Below are positions 49,386 to 59,777 of a stretch of DNA of 64,000 nucleotides, piece by piece. The DNA comes from Aphis gossypii. Its lineage: Eukaryota > Arthropoda > Insecta > Hemiptera > Aphididae. The first letter of the stretch is position 1, and the number at the start of each line of letters is the position of its first letter. The notes beneath the pieces are model-generated. The model was given only the letters and a program-made list of their open reading frames with translations. It was not told the origin of the DNA and searched no databases. The stretch covers positions 67,550,604 to 67,614,603 of the forward strand of contig NC_065531.1 of assembly GCF_020184175.1 (NCBI RefSeq), written 5' to 3'. Both the position numbers and the translations under genes were made by a program.

Positions 49386-50956
49386 GATTCTGAACGAAGT
49401 GATGAATGTATTGATTTTACAATGGTGTGTGTGTTTTTTTTTTTTTTGTTTTGTTTTTGTGTCTGTGTACAGCATAACTAGTCGAAATAATGCTCCAATT
49501 TCAAACAATGGGGGTGGTTTCCGATGTAAAAGTGAATATACTTGGTGCATTATAGAGGTAAAAAGTTAACATTTTCCAACAGTTTTCAAAAAAATCGAGA
49601 AAAACAAAAAAAAAATGACGGAAAAACGGCAATTTTTACTCAAAACCAGTTTTCGACCAAATCGATTTTTTTTTATGGTTGTAATTCAAAAAGTAATTAC
49701 TGAAAATACTTGAAATTTTCACCAAATGTTAATGTCAGTGGTATCCGTATATAGTTAAATTTTCAAAAAATTTTGACTTTTTTTGAGTTATTTATAGACC
49801 ACTGAAATTTTCGATTTTTTTGAGAAATTTTTTTAAAGTGTCGATAAAAAATTTTTGGATGACCAAAAAGTTTTGAAAATTTAATACAAGGTTCCTTATG
49901 AGTTGTTTTTAATGTAGCTAAAAAAAATTAAAAATCGTTAGTCACAATTTTTTTTTATAAGCGTTTTTAGTTCAAATTTTTACGAAATCTGTCGAAAACG
50001 CGAAAATTTGCAAGTAATTTTGAAGTTGAAAAATCATAAAATTTTTTTCTTTTATAACTAAGTTTTGAATATTTAGTACAAGGTTCTCCATACATTTTTC
50101 TTCAAATATCTGTAAAAAAAACTCTACCGGATTCAGACAAAAAATTTTTATGAGTGTTTGAAATTTAAATTTTTACAAAAACCGCGTTAAATAACAGTTT
50201 AGCCTCAAACGATTTTTGATATTTGTTATTATTCAAAAAGTATAAGTCGTAGATACTTGAAAATTTTACCAGTTATTAAGATTTGCGTTTTCTTTACGTG
50301 ATTTAAATTTCAAAATATTTTGACTTTTTTTGAGCTATTTATAGACAACTGAAATTTTCAATTTTTCTGAAAAAATATTTTTGAAGTGTCGATAAAATTT
50401 TTTTGGCCCTATCAAAATACTTGAAAATTTAATACAAAGTTCCTCATATGTTATTCTTATAGTGATTAAAAAATTATAAGAATACATAGGCACAATTTTT
50501 TTTATTAGCATTTGAAGTTCAAATTTTGACGAAAATTCGTCAAAATTATGAATATTTGCGAAATATTTGAAGTTGAAAAATCATAAAATTTTTTGTGTTT
50601 ATAACTAAGGATTAAAAATACAACACTAAGTTTTCCATAAGTTTACCTTCAAGTATCTATAGAGAAAACTCGAAGCATCATTATAGGAAAAATTTTAAGT
50701 GCGTTTGAATTTTAAATTTTAAAGAAATAGCGTAACGATAACGATTTATCCTCAAACGATTTTAAATATTTGTTATTATTCAAAAAGTATAAGTCGTAGA
50801 TACTTGAAAATTTTACCAGTTATTAAGATTCGCGTTTTCTTTACGTGATTTAATTTTCAAAATATTTTTTAATATAAGCTGGTTTTTTTAAACCACCTTT
50901 TTCACCAACCACTAGAAATTATATCCTAGGCTGACAAATCATCTTCGTTCAGAATC
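49386..50956. mobile_element. 1.57 kb element with 14-bp perfect terminal inverted repeats and internal tandem units
   Basis: The left end GATTCTGAACGAAG (49386-49399) is exactly mirrored by CTTCGTTCAGAATC (50943-50956). Inside, about 546-bp units repeat: 49680 to about 50220, then about 50222 to 50765, then a partial third unit from about 50766 to 50860. A ~75 bp stretch beginning TTGTTATTATTCAAAAAG is almost identical at 50224 and 50768. No transposase frame is visible, so it is non-autonomous. Related degenerate copies lie at 10.4, 12.1, 28.0, 39.6 and 51.1 kb. The target duplication is not clear. Confidence 0.8.
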
Positions 50957-52064
50957 GTTTTTCGTATACAATGATAACTATCATTGGATTCAAATTTAAC
51001 ACTCCTATAATATATAATAATGATCCATACGGCACCTATGTACAGCAGAGCGGTACTCACTTGCCCACTTTTTTTTTTTTTATAATATGTATTTGAACTT
51101 TGAAGTTAAAATGTTTATTAATTTAGCTTTGAAAATTACATGCGTTTTATATTATACAATGTTCCTTCCCTACAAGTTGTTCATACTAAAACTGAAAAAT
51201 CTAAAAAAATATATACAAACATTATTATTTTTTATTAGACATATTCAGTTTAAATTTAGTCAGAATTACATGTTTAAGGAAATTCATTATTTTGTTATAA
51301 TTTAAAAACATTAATTGTGGGGACTTAAAATTTGTACGAACATTAATTAAACTCCAAGTTCATGCAATGAAATTTTTAGTTATTATTTATTCATAAGTTT
51401 ATACTATGATTTATGAACCTATTCTTACTGTTTTATGGTACCTAAGAAATATTGACTCAAAAGTTAATAAAAATGATACAATATGGTATAAAAATGTATT
51501 ACTTTATTAGTTAACTATTATTATCATACTAAATATTGTTTTTTAAAAAAATTAAATACACTTATTCATGTAAGGTGACAGAATGACAGACCTTCTCTAC
51601 TTAAAATCATATTTCATTAAATTCATTTTTTTACAGTGATCTATTTGAAACATAAATAACAGCAGTACATAGAGTGATATTCACTTGTCTACTTTTTACA
51701 TTTATTATTATTTACACTTTTGTATGTTTTGATACAAACAATAATTGAATAAAATGTTTAAATATGCAATTCATAAATAATTGATATATATATATATATT
51801 AACTGATAGAATCTTAAATATACACAATATTTTAGTCTAATAATTTAACATACGAATATTAAATATTTTGACAATAAGAATTCTCAATGCAATACAAAGA
51901 ATTTGCTTCAATAAGGACGAGAAGCAGTACCAATCATTTAAAGAAAATATTTAACAAACATTTGATTAGTTTAATTTAGTAGGCATTAAAATCAAAACAT
52001 TTAGCTTTATTTATATTAGATGTTAGATAAAAGTAATAAAAAAAGGTTAGCATATAACTGTTAT
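50957..52064. other. Repeat-derived and A/T-rich interval before PFDN5
   Basis: Segments at about 51150-51420 continue the same repeat family ('GTTCCTTCCCTACAAGTTGTTCATA', 'TTAATTGTGGGGACTTAAAATTTG'). A short motif is seen twice: 'GTACAGCAGAGCGGTACTCACTTGCCCAC' at about 51040 and a decayed form 'AGCAGTACATAGAGTGATATTCACTTGTC' at about 51660. The last few hundred bases hold the PFDN5 3' UTR. No additional gene is visible. Confidence 0.5.
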
Positions 52065-52511
52065 TTATTTATTTTCAGTTTGAGCTTGTTGTAATTTCAT
52101 CTCTAGTACTTCAGTAACAACATTCTGTAGCTTCTGTTTTTCTAAACCAATCTGTTGAATGCCTTCCATTCGTTCCACAAGGAAGTTGACGCGTCTTTTG
52201 AAGTATTGAATTGCATCATTAATCTCGAGTTTCAAATAATATCCAGCACCTATGCACACCGTCACATGCTCAGGATTGATTAATTGTCCAGCTGCGTACA
52301 TGGACTTGGTCAAAGGAATCATCATAGATGTGCCTGATGCTCGTCCTTTTGCACTTTCCAGCGCCTCTTGTGAACTAATGTACCTTTTCTGTGCTATCTT
52401 CAAAGATTGTAATGAGTCTTGTATTAAACTCACTTCTTTGTACACCTGTTCCTTCATTTTTGCCAGTTGCTGCACGTTCAAATTTTTTAAGTCGATCATT
52501 TTACCTGCCAT
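52065..52511 (-). CDS. PFDN5: Prefoldin subunit 5
   Basis: An alpha-class subunit of the hexameric prefoldin chaperone that delivers nascent actin and tubulin to the CCT chaperonin. One exon encodes 148 aa (human 154). The order is an N-terminal helix (LKNLNVQQLAKMKEQVYKEV), a first coiled-coil arm (LIQDSLQSLKIAQKRYISSQ), the beta hairpin region with IPLTKSMYAAGQL and the VCIGAGYYLKLE segment, and a C-terminal arm rich in Lys/Glu/Gln. The PLT/SMY.G pattern is characteristic of prefoldin alpha subunits. Its start faces that of PTGES2 across 489 bp. Confidence 0.94.
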   Translation of the reverse strand: MAGKMIDLKNLNVQQLAKMKEQVYKEVSLIQDSLQSLKIAQKRYISSQEALESAKGRASGTSMMIPLTKSMYAAGQLINPEHVTVCIGAGYYLKLEINDAIQYFKRRVNFLVERMEGIQQIGLEKQKLQNVVTEVLEMKLQQAQTENK

Positions 52512-53000
52512 GGCTAAAGAGGTATGACTTGAAGACGAATTTAGAATTATTAAAGTTACTACAAGTTAAATAACTAGTCACTACTCAATTGAAAACCGGG
52601 TCTTAACTCAGTAATAAGTACTCAGATCTCAGAATTGATCATTTATATATTATCAACAAACATGTGCCAGACCAGAATTGATAAGACAGTGCATGCAAAA
52701 TTACATCAAACAAAAATATTGAGTACGCAGTTTAAAAATTACTATATTTTTTTGATTTGTGTTATCTGTTTTCTTTAGATATTAAATTATTTTGACAGTG
52801 AAAAACTAAAAACTAAAAAGTGAACAGTGAACATTGTACTTAAATAATGGTTTTTAATAATTGATTTTAGTTATTAATTATTTTATTAGTAATTTAAAAA
52901 TGTTTAAATAATTAAAGTAATTATTCTTTTCCGTTGTTTATAAAATTTACAAAAAAAAATAAATTTTATTGTAGGAAAGTATCATTAAAGTATAACGAAA
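52512..53000. promoter_or_regulatory. Divergent promoter region of PFDN5 (-) and PTGES2 (+)
   Basis: The 489 bp between the two start codons must hold both promoters. TTATTGTAG at about 52972-52974 is a good acceptor just before the PTGES2 start, so PTGES2 probably has a 5' UTR intron. No TATA-like element is placed convincingly. Head-to-head housekeeping promoters of this size are common in compact insect regions. Confidence 0.45.
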
Positions 53001-54344
53001 ATGGCATTACGAGTGGCTGTTGCTCGTCTACAGATTAAAACAGTTGCTGGAGAACCGTTTTTATTACGTATAAACAATCAATTTAGCCGTATGAAACATT
53101 TCAACAATGAGTCACCATTAGCTAAACATGCTAAAAAACGTACCAGCTCACTACGTTTAATCGGTGGTGGTTTGGCCATTGGTGTTGCTGTTGGAGCAGT
53201 ATATTCATATTTCTCGGATTCAGAGCGAAAATTACCTGGTTCTATAATAAATACTCCAACAAAATTACCAATTATGAAGACATTACCTTCCGAACTGAAG
53301 GTCACCCGTAAAGTATGACATTATTCATAATTTTTATGACATTTAAATTAATTGAATTAATAATTTATGATTTCAGGTACGACACAATAATGATGAATAT
53401 TCTGATTTAATTTTATTTCAGTATCCAACTTGTCCATTTTGTTGTAAAGTGCGAGCATTTCTTGATTATCTTAAGGTACCATATGATATCATTGAAGTAG
53501 ACCCTATGCTCAAACAGCAAATAAGCTGGTCTGATTATAAAAAAGTTCCGATTCTATTAGTAAAATCAAATAATGGTTACCAACCTCTTACCGATAGTAC
53601 AATGATTGTGTCTGCTCTTGCCACTTATCTTAAAGATAAAACATTTAATATTGAAGATATTGCAAATTTTTATCCATCAATGGCCTATGTTGATGTTGAT
53701 GGAAAGAGAAAGACAGATATTATGAACAAATATTTTATTATGAATGAAGACGAATCTGATAAATCAAAACGTTTGAATTCTGAGTAAGTTCTTATACCTA
53801 AAAATGATTCAGTGAACATAATAGGATATTCTTTTTAAGGAACGAAAGAAAATGGCGAAAGTGGTCTGATGAAACGTTGGTCCATTCGCTTTCACCAAAT
53901 GCTTACCGTACTCTATCAGAAGCTATAGACTCTTTTAAATGGTTTTCAATAGTTGGTGAGTGGGAAAAAAATTTCCCTATTTGGGAAACAAGTCTAATGG
54001 TTTATGGTGGAGCTTTTATGATGTGGCTGATTAGTAAAAAATTGAAGAAAAAGTAATTTAATTGAATTACTAAATTATTTAGTATAATTAATGAATGTAT
54101 AATGTTAAATAGGTACATGTTAAAAGATGATGTACGCCAATCATTGTATGAAGAATGTAATACATGGGTAAAAGCTGTAGAACAAAACGGTGGAACTTTC
54201 ATGGGTGGTAATAAACCAAATTTAGCCGATCTAGCTGTGTATGGCACTCTTTCGAGCATTGAAGGTTGTATGGCTTTCAAAGACGTACAGGAAAATACTA
54301 AAATAAATGTATGGTTTAGTAATATGAAAAAGGTTATACTATAA
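53001..54344 (+). CDS. PTGES2: Membrane-associated prostaglandin E synthase 2
   Basis: A glutaredoxin/GST-fold protein that in vertebrates can isomerise PGH2 to PGE2 and binds heme. Four exons give 387 aa: 53001-53312, 53377-53783, 53840-54052 and 54113-54344, in phase. A glycine-rich transmembrane segment (LIGGGLAIGVAVGAVYSYF, about 53-71) follows a basic N-terminus. The thioredoxin-like domain carries CPFC (123-126) in FQYPTCPFCCKVRAFLDYL, then KVPILLV and the PLTDSTMIVSAL loop. The GST C-domain shows RKWRKWSDETLVHSLSPNAYRT and GGNKPNLADLAVYG. Reading through the third intron gives a TAA at once (KKK stop), which supports the splice at 54053. The human protein is 377 aa. Whether insects make PGE2 with it is unsettled. 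Confidence 0.92.
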
Positions 54345-55783
54345 TAATGTTCCTAATGTTGCCATTTATTAAAAATGATGAATAGAATGAAAATGGGTGA
54401 ATGATATTTTAATCTAACAAAATGAGTTGTTTATTAAATGTTCATTTGAAGTATTTTTGTTTAACAATAAAATTATTAATTGATTATTATATCCTAGTTA
54501 ATTTTCAATCCTGATGTATTAATCAATCATATAAGATCTAGTATTTTAGGTCCAGAGCTGCTCAATGAGTGCTTTGTTTTTCAACACTACTGCTGTTTAT
54601 TATTTATTTCATATTCAACTACAAATAGGAATTTGAATGGGAAATGAAAATTGTTTAAAGAATTATTTTATTTTATTTGAACTGTCTGTCATCTCTGGCA
54701 CAAGGCAAAGTATTGCTTCAAACTAAGTTTGACATATATAAATGATAAATAATAATTTGAGTGATATCAACAATTCAACAAATTATGATTGAATTTTTAA
54801 TTAAAAACTCACATACTAATGATCAGTTATTGCACACGTTTACAAGATATACGTATATTTCTAGAAAATATAAACTCCTTGGGGCCGTTTTTACAATATT
54901 CGGTTAGTGCCTAATAACACTAACCTGGAGCACTTTTCATGAGTTAACCGATTGATAGAATTCTACTGGTTAGTCTTAACCGACACTTGGACATTGTAAG
55001 AATGGCCCTTAATCTGCCATAAAGGTCACCATTAACACAAAGCAATTTTTCAATCCAGTTAATGAGTATATGAAAACCTTAATAGTATTGTTTAAAACTT
55101 TTAGTACCTTATAATGTATTTTAAAACATTGTTGTTTTATACATATATTTTGCCATTCTAGTAAAAAAAAATGAGTTTAATTATATTCTGTTTTAATTTA
55201 ATGGCACAAATAAACATACAAATGATGACAGAATAAACATTACCAGTACCAAATTCCCCTAATTGGTTAAAACTAAATTTTATATTTGTAGCAAAATTTT
55301 ATTTTATGCTAAAAATATTAGAAAATAGTTTAATTTTGTACTTATATCACTTTTATTTTATTAATGTTTTGTTAGATATATTAAAAACAAATATATCAAC
55401 ATATTAAACATAGTTATCTGTATTAAATATTATTAAAATCTGAAATTTATTTTTGATCTAATAAATAAATTTTAATTATTCTGTAATCCAATTCTTTTTT
55501 TTTTAAATTTAAATTGATTAGTTTAATGCTAATTATGTTAATAAAAAATATATAGTAACATATTTTGTTTGAAAAAATTTCAACATGTTGTGAAATATAT
55601 TTATTTATTACCATAAATAAAATTATAACCAAAGCTTAATAAATTATAAATTTATTGAGTCAAATACATAACATATGGATTAAAATCGTTGACCATTGTG
55701 TATTAAACGTTATGAAGTTGAAGTTGTAGAAAACTCAATGATAAACTTTAAACAATAAAATTTTATTTTTCAAATGGTTAAAA
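54345..55783. other. Interval between converging PTGES2 and LLPH
   Basis: The interval contains both 3' UTRs and one small MITE at 54881-55008. AATAAA at about 54466 may end PTGES2 transcripts. Open frame 55447-55632 on the minus strand is low-complexity and unsupported. Confidence 0.5.
54881..55008. mobile_element. Small MITE (about 128 bp) with GGGCC ends
   Basis: The left end GGGGCCGTTTTTACAAT is matched in reverse by ATTGTAAGAATGGCCC on the right. The inversion continues inward with CGGTTAGTG and CTAACC blocks, so almost the whole element can fold back. Flanks CTT and TTA leave the target duplication uncertain; a 3-bp duplication (PIF/Harbinger style) is possible. Confidence 0.7.
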
Positions 55784-57101
55784 TTACAACTTTTTTTCAG
55801 TGTTACTTTTTTTTTTAATCGATCCTTTTATTCTTTTAGCGTTAATAGACTGTTGTTTTCTATAACTTCTTATGTATTTTTTGTATTCCTTTTTTCTTAG
55901 CCAAGTTGGGTGTTGAACTTTTTTTGGTGTTTCCTTTACAGATTCTGCAGTTTTGTCCACTTTGGATTTTTCTTCCTTTTCTTGTTGAATTTTTTCAGCT
56001 TCTTCATTTTTAGCTTTAACTATAAAAATAATTAAAGAGTTCTTTATATTAATATAAAAATAATTATACATTTTAAATACTAAGCTATAGAATCAATTTT
56101 TTACATTGCAATAGTGTTGCCAGCATAATATTAATATGTATTTCAATGGGTATTTCAAGTTTCAGCTATCAAATATTCAAGTTCTTTACTTATTTATATG
56201 TTAAGATATTGGCCGAAGCTAATTAAAATTGTTTAGTATATTATGCCATTGAATAATGAATATATGTACAATAATTTAGAATACTATTTAATATTTATTA
56301 GTTTACATGCAAAACTTTTATTAAATACATTGCCTATTCAAACCCAAATTACATAAACTCTTAAATTAATAATTAAGCATAGACAACATACCAACATGAT
56401 ACTATTTATCTTAAATAATAAGTAAACATCGTAACTCGTTAACATATACACATTTACGGTTAAAAAATTCTTGTAGTGGATTCAAAATGAAAAAAAATTA
56501 CATCCAGATAATTAATCCTATTATAATATAAATTAAGTCTCGAAGTGCAGTCAAACTCAATAAAATATACATTATCTACTTTTTCCATTAATAAATTGCA
56601 ATACATTTAATGATGGAAATTATCTGTTAATGGTAAGTTAGTATCTTATCATATCTTAAAATTGACGAAAAAAAATTAAAATGTAAGTATTTTGTTATGA
56701 AAATAAAATTAATAGTACCTATCATGTCTATGATATTTTTATAGAGAAAATTATAATTATGATTTTAGAGGTGTAATAAGATGTAAAAAATGAATTACCT
56801 CTAAATGTATACATAACTGTACAGTATAAATATTGGAATAATCTCTACTACCAAATGCTCAGTTCCCCTTGACAAGAGTATACTTCTTTGTATACAACAA
56901 GTAAACTATAAGCCATAAAGATATAATGAAAGAAAATAAGTTACCTAAACAAACATGTTCAATTTCACCGCCTTCCTTGACTTCTATTTCTCCGGCGTTC
57001 ACCAGCATATTCTTCAATCTGTCTAGTTCCTTCACGCCATACCTGATCCGTTTGATAGCCCTCATCTTCCGGCGCCACTTACTTCTTATACTTTTGGCCA
57101 T
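55784..57101 (-). CDS. LLPH: LLP homolog (LLPH), nucleolar ribosome-biogenesis protein
   Basis: A small basic nucleolar protein associated with the large ribosomal subunit precursor. Two exons on the minus strand (57101-56945 and 56019-55784) give 130 aa; human LLPH is 129 aa. The N-terminus MAKSIRSKWRRKMRAIKRIR matches the MAKSLRSKWKRKMRAEKR signature of the family very closely. The middle is Glu/Lys-rich, and a conserved HPTWLRKKEYKKY segment (compare YPIWM.QRQ.K) precedes a Lys/Arg-rich tail. The ~920 bp intron is A/T-rich. The start is fixed by the family signature. Confidence 0.92.
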
Positions 57102-58555
57102 TGTAAGTTAGTCGACAATATATGAATTGTTATATTAATAATGACTGTCCAGATTTCGTAGTGGCACAATCGTAGTGCGCACTACACAGAATGCGAAAGC
57201 ACGTGAGCAAAAGAATAACAAGTGCTTATCAGTTATGTAGTATGTACTGTGGTATCAATTTTATTAATTTTCGTTTGATAGGGCAAGGTAACTATGGTTA
57301 TGGTTAGGTTTAGAGAGCCTATAAATTATTATCCAAACTCTATTTTTTTTTTATAGTTAGGTTTATTTGAATACTATTCAAAAAATACATCGAATAAATA
57401 AAATAAATAGCTATGAAAAAAAATAGGTAATACTTAAATTATATTCCACAGTACAAGAATGTCAAGTACTTGAAGAACCATAAGAAATTGTTCTGATTAT
57501 AAAATTGTATTCGTAGTTTTGGTTCACATAATTTTTTTTCCAAACGAAGGCCAGTCAATTTTAACACTTGGTAATCTGTGCGAATTGACGGGACAAGGAA
57601 ATGGAAATTTTTTATTTGCTATATACGTCTTACAAATACGGCAATACAACTGTAGTAGTGAAGTTAATTAATGAATTAGTTGTTAATACATTTTTGCCGC
57701 CTTTCTGCAGTTAAACTAAAAAATATCAGCGATTTACTATACGTCTCACGTTTAAAGAATTAATCTATTGTATTTTGTAAAAATAAACTATTATTGATAA
57801 ATTTATTGAAATCCAAATATCCAGTTTAAATAAACTACGTTTTATACATTCACATAAGAATAGCAGCGTTAACAAGGAAGTCAAGATTTGTTCAACTTTT
57901 ATTTCAAATACACGATTTGCCCTTAGATTATAATACATATACATAATAATATTTATACCTAATCTAAGGACGGTTTTTCTATTACATTGATAAACTAGTT
58001 ATTATAGACCAAGATATATTATTAAGATTTAAGTATACCTTAGTCGATAGTTTATTATAACATTATATTGTGTTGATCTATTACTACATTGTATTGTGGT
58101 TTTACAAATAATCGAAAAGAATAAAATATTATGATAGTCAGATCTAAGCCTCGAAAGTTTCAAATTATAACACTTCAAATTTGAGTAATTGAGTGAATTG
58201 AATGCATAATATTATTATGCATTATGCATCACGTCATAAAAATCAAATAAATTATTTTTCATATTAAATTTAATATCACATCACACAGTTGGTAACGCTC
58301 TTCTGTTAACTGTCACAGACAGACGTGTCTACACGCGTCACAAACGTGTGTAGAACTGGTTGAGTGATAACGAGTTTCACTGTGTTATCAAGTATTAACT
58401 AAAAAATTGAAATTTGAAATATATATAGAAAGTAAATATTAATCTAATAGGATTATTCAGTTTTTTGATTTCAAATAAAATTTTGATGAATATTGTTATT
58501 TGATATAATAGAAACACTCTTATTTTATTTGGAATTATTCAAAGGACTTCAAGTA
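57102..58555. promoter_or_regulatory. Divergent upstream region of LLPH (-) and TMEM208 (+)
   Basis: The start codons are 1.45 kb apart. A CACGTG E-box at 57200-57205 sits about 100 bp above the LLPH start. Near TMEM208, a short CG-containing segment (about 58310-58370) repeats ACGTGT/ACACGCGT-like words and may be its core promoter. The rest is A/T-rich and holds no gene. Confidence 0.45.
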
Positions 58556-59777
58556 ATGGCGGTATGCAAATATATAATTATTTTTAATATTAGTTATACA
58601 ATAGTTAACTGGACCTAAACTATATTACTTATATGTAAATTTGATTTGTTTTTAACAGCCCCAAAAAGGCAAAATTGGCACTAAGGGCCAAAAACAAATT
58701 TTAGAAGAGAACGAGGCTACATTGAAGTTTTATAGAAATATGATTGCAGCAGTTAGCGCTATATACATCATAGTTCAATTGGCTTTTGGAAATGTTTTTT
58801 CTCTTACAAACATTGTAAGTAAAGTATTTTTTTGTTTTTTTAGTTAATGATTTAATGAAATAAGAGCAAACATCTATCTTTTACAAAGGTCAAGGATTTT
58901 TTATAAATATTTTATTAAATATAGGTATATTTTTTATAAATGTAATATTACCAAAAGTAGACAAAATATGTATCATTAATATGTAAGAAAATAAAAGAGT
59001 CTTGAGGGGATCTATCCCCCATATCCCCCCCGTGAGAACATTCATGATGGTCAGGGTCTAGTTTTTAGAAATAATTGTAGATAAATTATACCTTATATAT
59101 ATATATTATTATATTATTAATTTGTTTTGATTTAATGCATTTTATAATAATTTTATCAAAGTTTTTTTATTAGCATTGGATTATTTTGATTATTGTGTAA
59201 CAATTATTATTCATTAAATATTTTTTCTCATAATTTTTATTTTTTCAGTTTTTATATGCTCTTGTTATAGCATCACATGGGGGTAGTTATAAATTTATGG
59301 CATATATGTCAGCTGCTAAATTTACTGAAAATGGTCAGTTACTAGATGCTGGTACAGATCTCAACATGGAAGGAGGTTTAGCCGAGTAATTATAGTTATT
59401 GTTATAATCAAATTAATATTGATATTTGTTATTTTAATTTAAACTATTTAATCCATTTATTATATTTGTATTTAAGGTATACGAAGGATTTGATTATATT
59501 AACATCGGGTTGCCAATTATTATCACTTATTTCTAATTATTTTTGGCTTCTGTGGCTCCTAGTAAGTTGAAAAAATTAATTTTGTATGATTGCATAGATA
59601 TTATTTCATAATAACATTTTAAAGGCACCTGGTCAAGCATTCTGGGTATTATGGAAAAACTTTTTAGGACCTTATTTTATGCAAAAAGCACCAGAAGATA
59701 ATTCACCAGAAGTAAATGAGAAAAAACAAAAAAAATTGGAAAGGAGAAGAAAACGGCAGCAAAATGTACGGTTTTAA
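58556..59777 (+). CDS. TMEM208: Transmembrane protein 208
   Basis: An ER membrane protein of the SRP-independent (SND) targeting route, related to yeast Snd2. Five exons give 178 aa: 58556-58561, 58659-58814, 59249-59385, 59477-59561 and 59625-59777, with matching phases. The first exon holds only ATG GCG, and the next begins PQKGKIGTKGQKQILEEN, giving the MAPxKGKxGTxGxKQI start of the family. Three to four hydrophobic segments follow (MIAAVSAIYIIVQLAFG, FLYALVIASHGGSY, LIILTSGCQLLSLISNYFWL, APGQAFWVLWKNFLGP). The motif DAGTDLNMEGGLAEYTKD is diagnostic. The tail is Lys/Arg-rich. The human protein is 173 aa. The two-codon first exon is easily missed. Confidence 0.9.
59005..59031. mobile_element. 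Remnant of the 42.2 kb hAT-like MITE
   Basis: GGGGATCTATCCCCCATATC followed by CCCCCC is the reverse complement of the inner left arm of the element at 42161. The CAGTGGCG terminus itself is missing, so this is a truncated copy inside TMEM208 intron 2. Confidence 0.55.
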
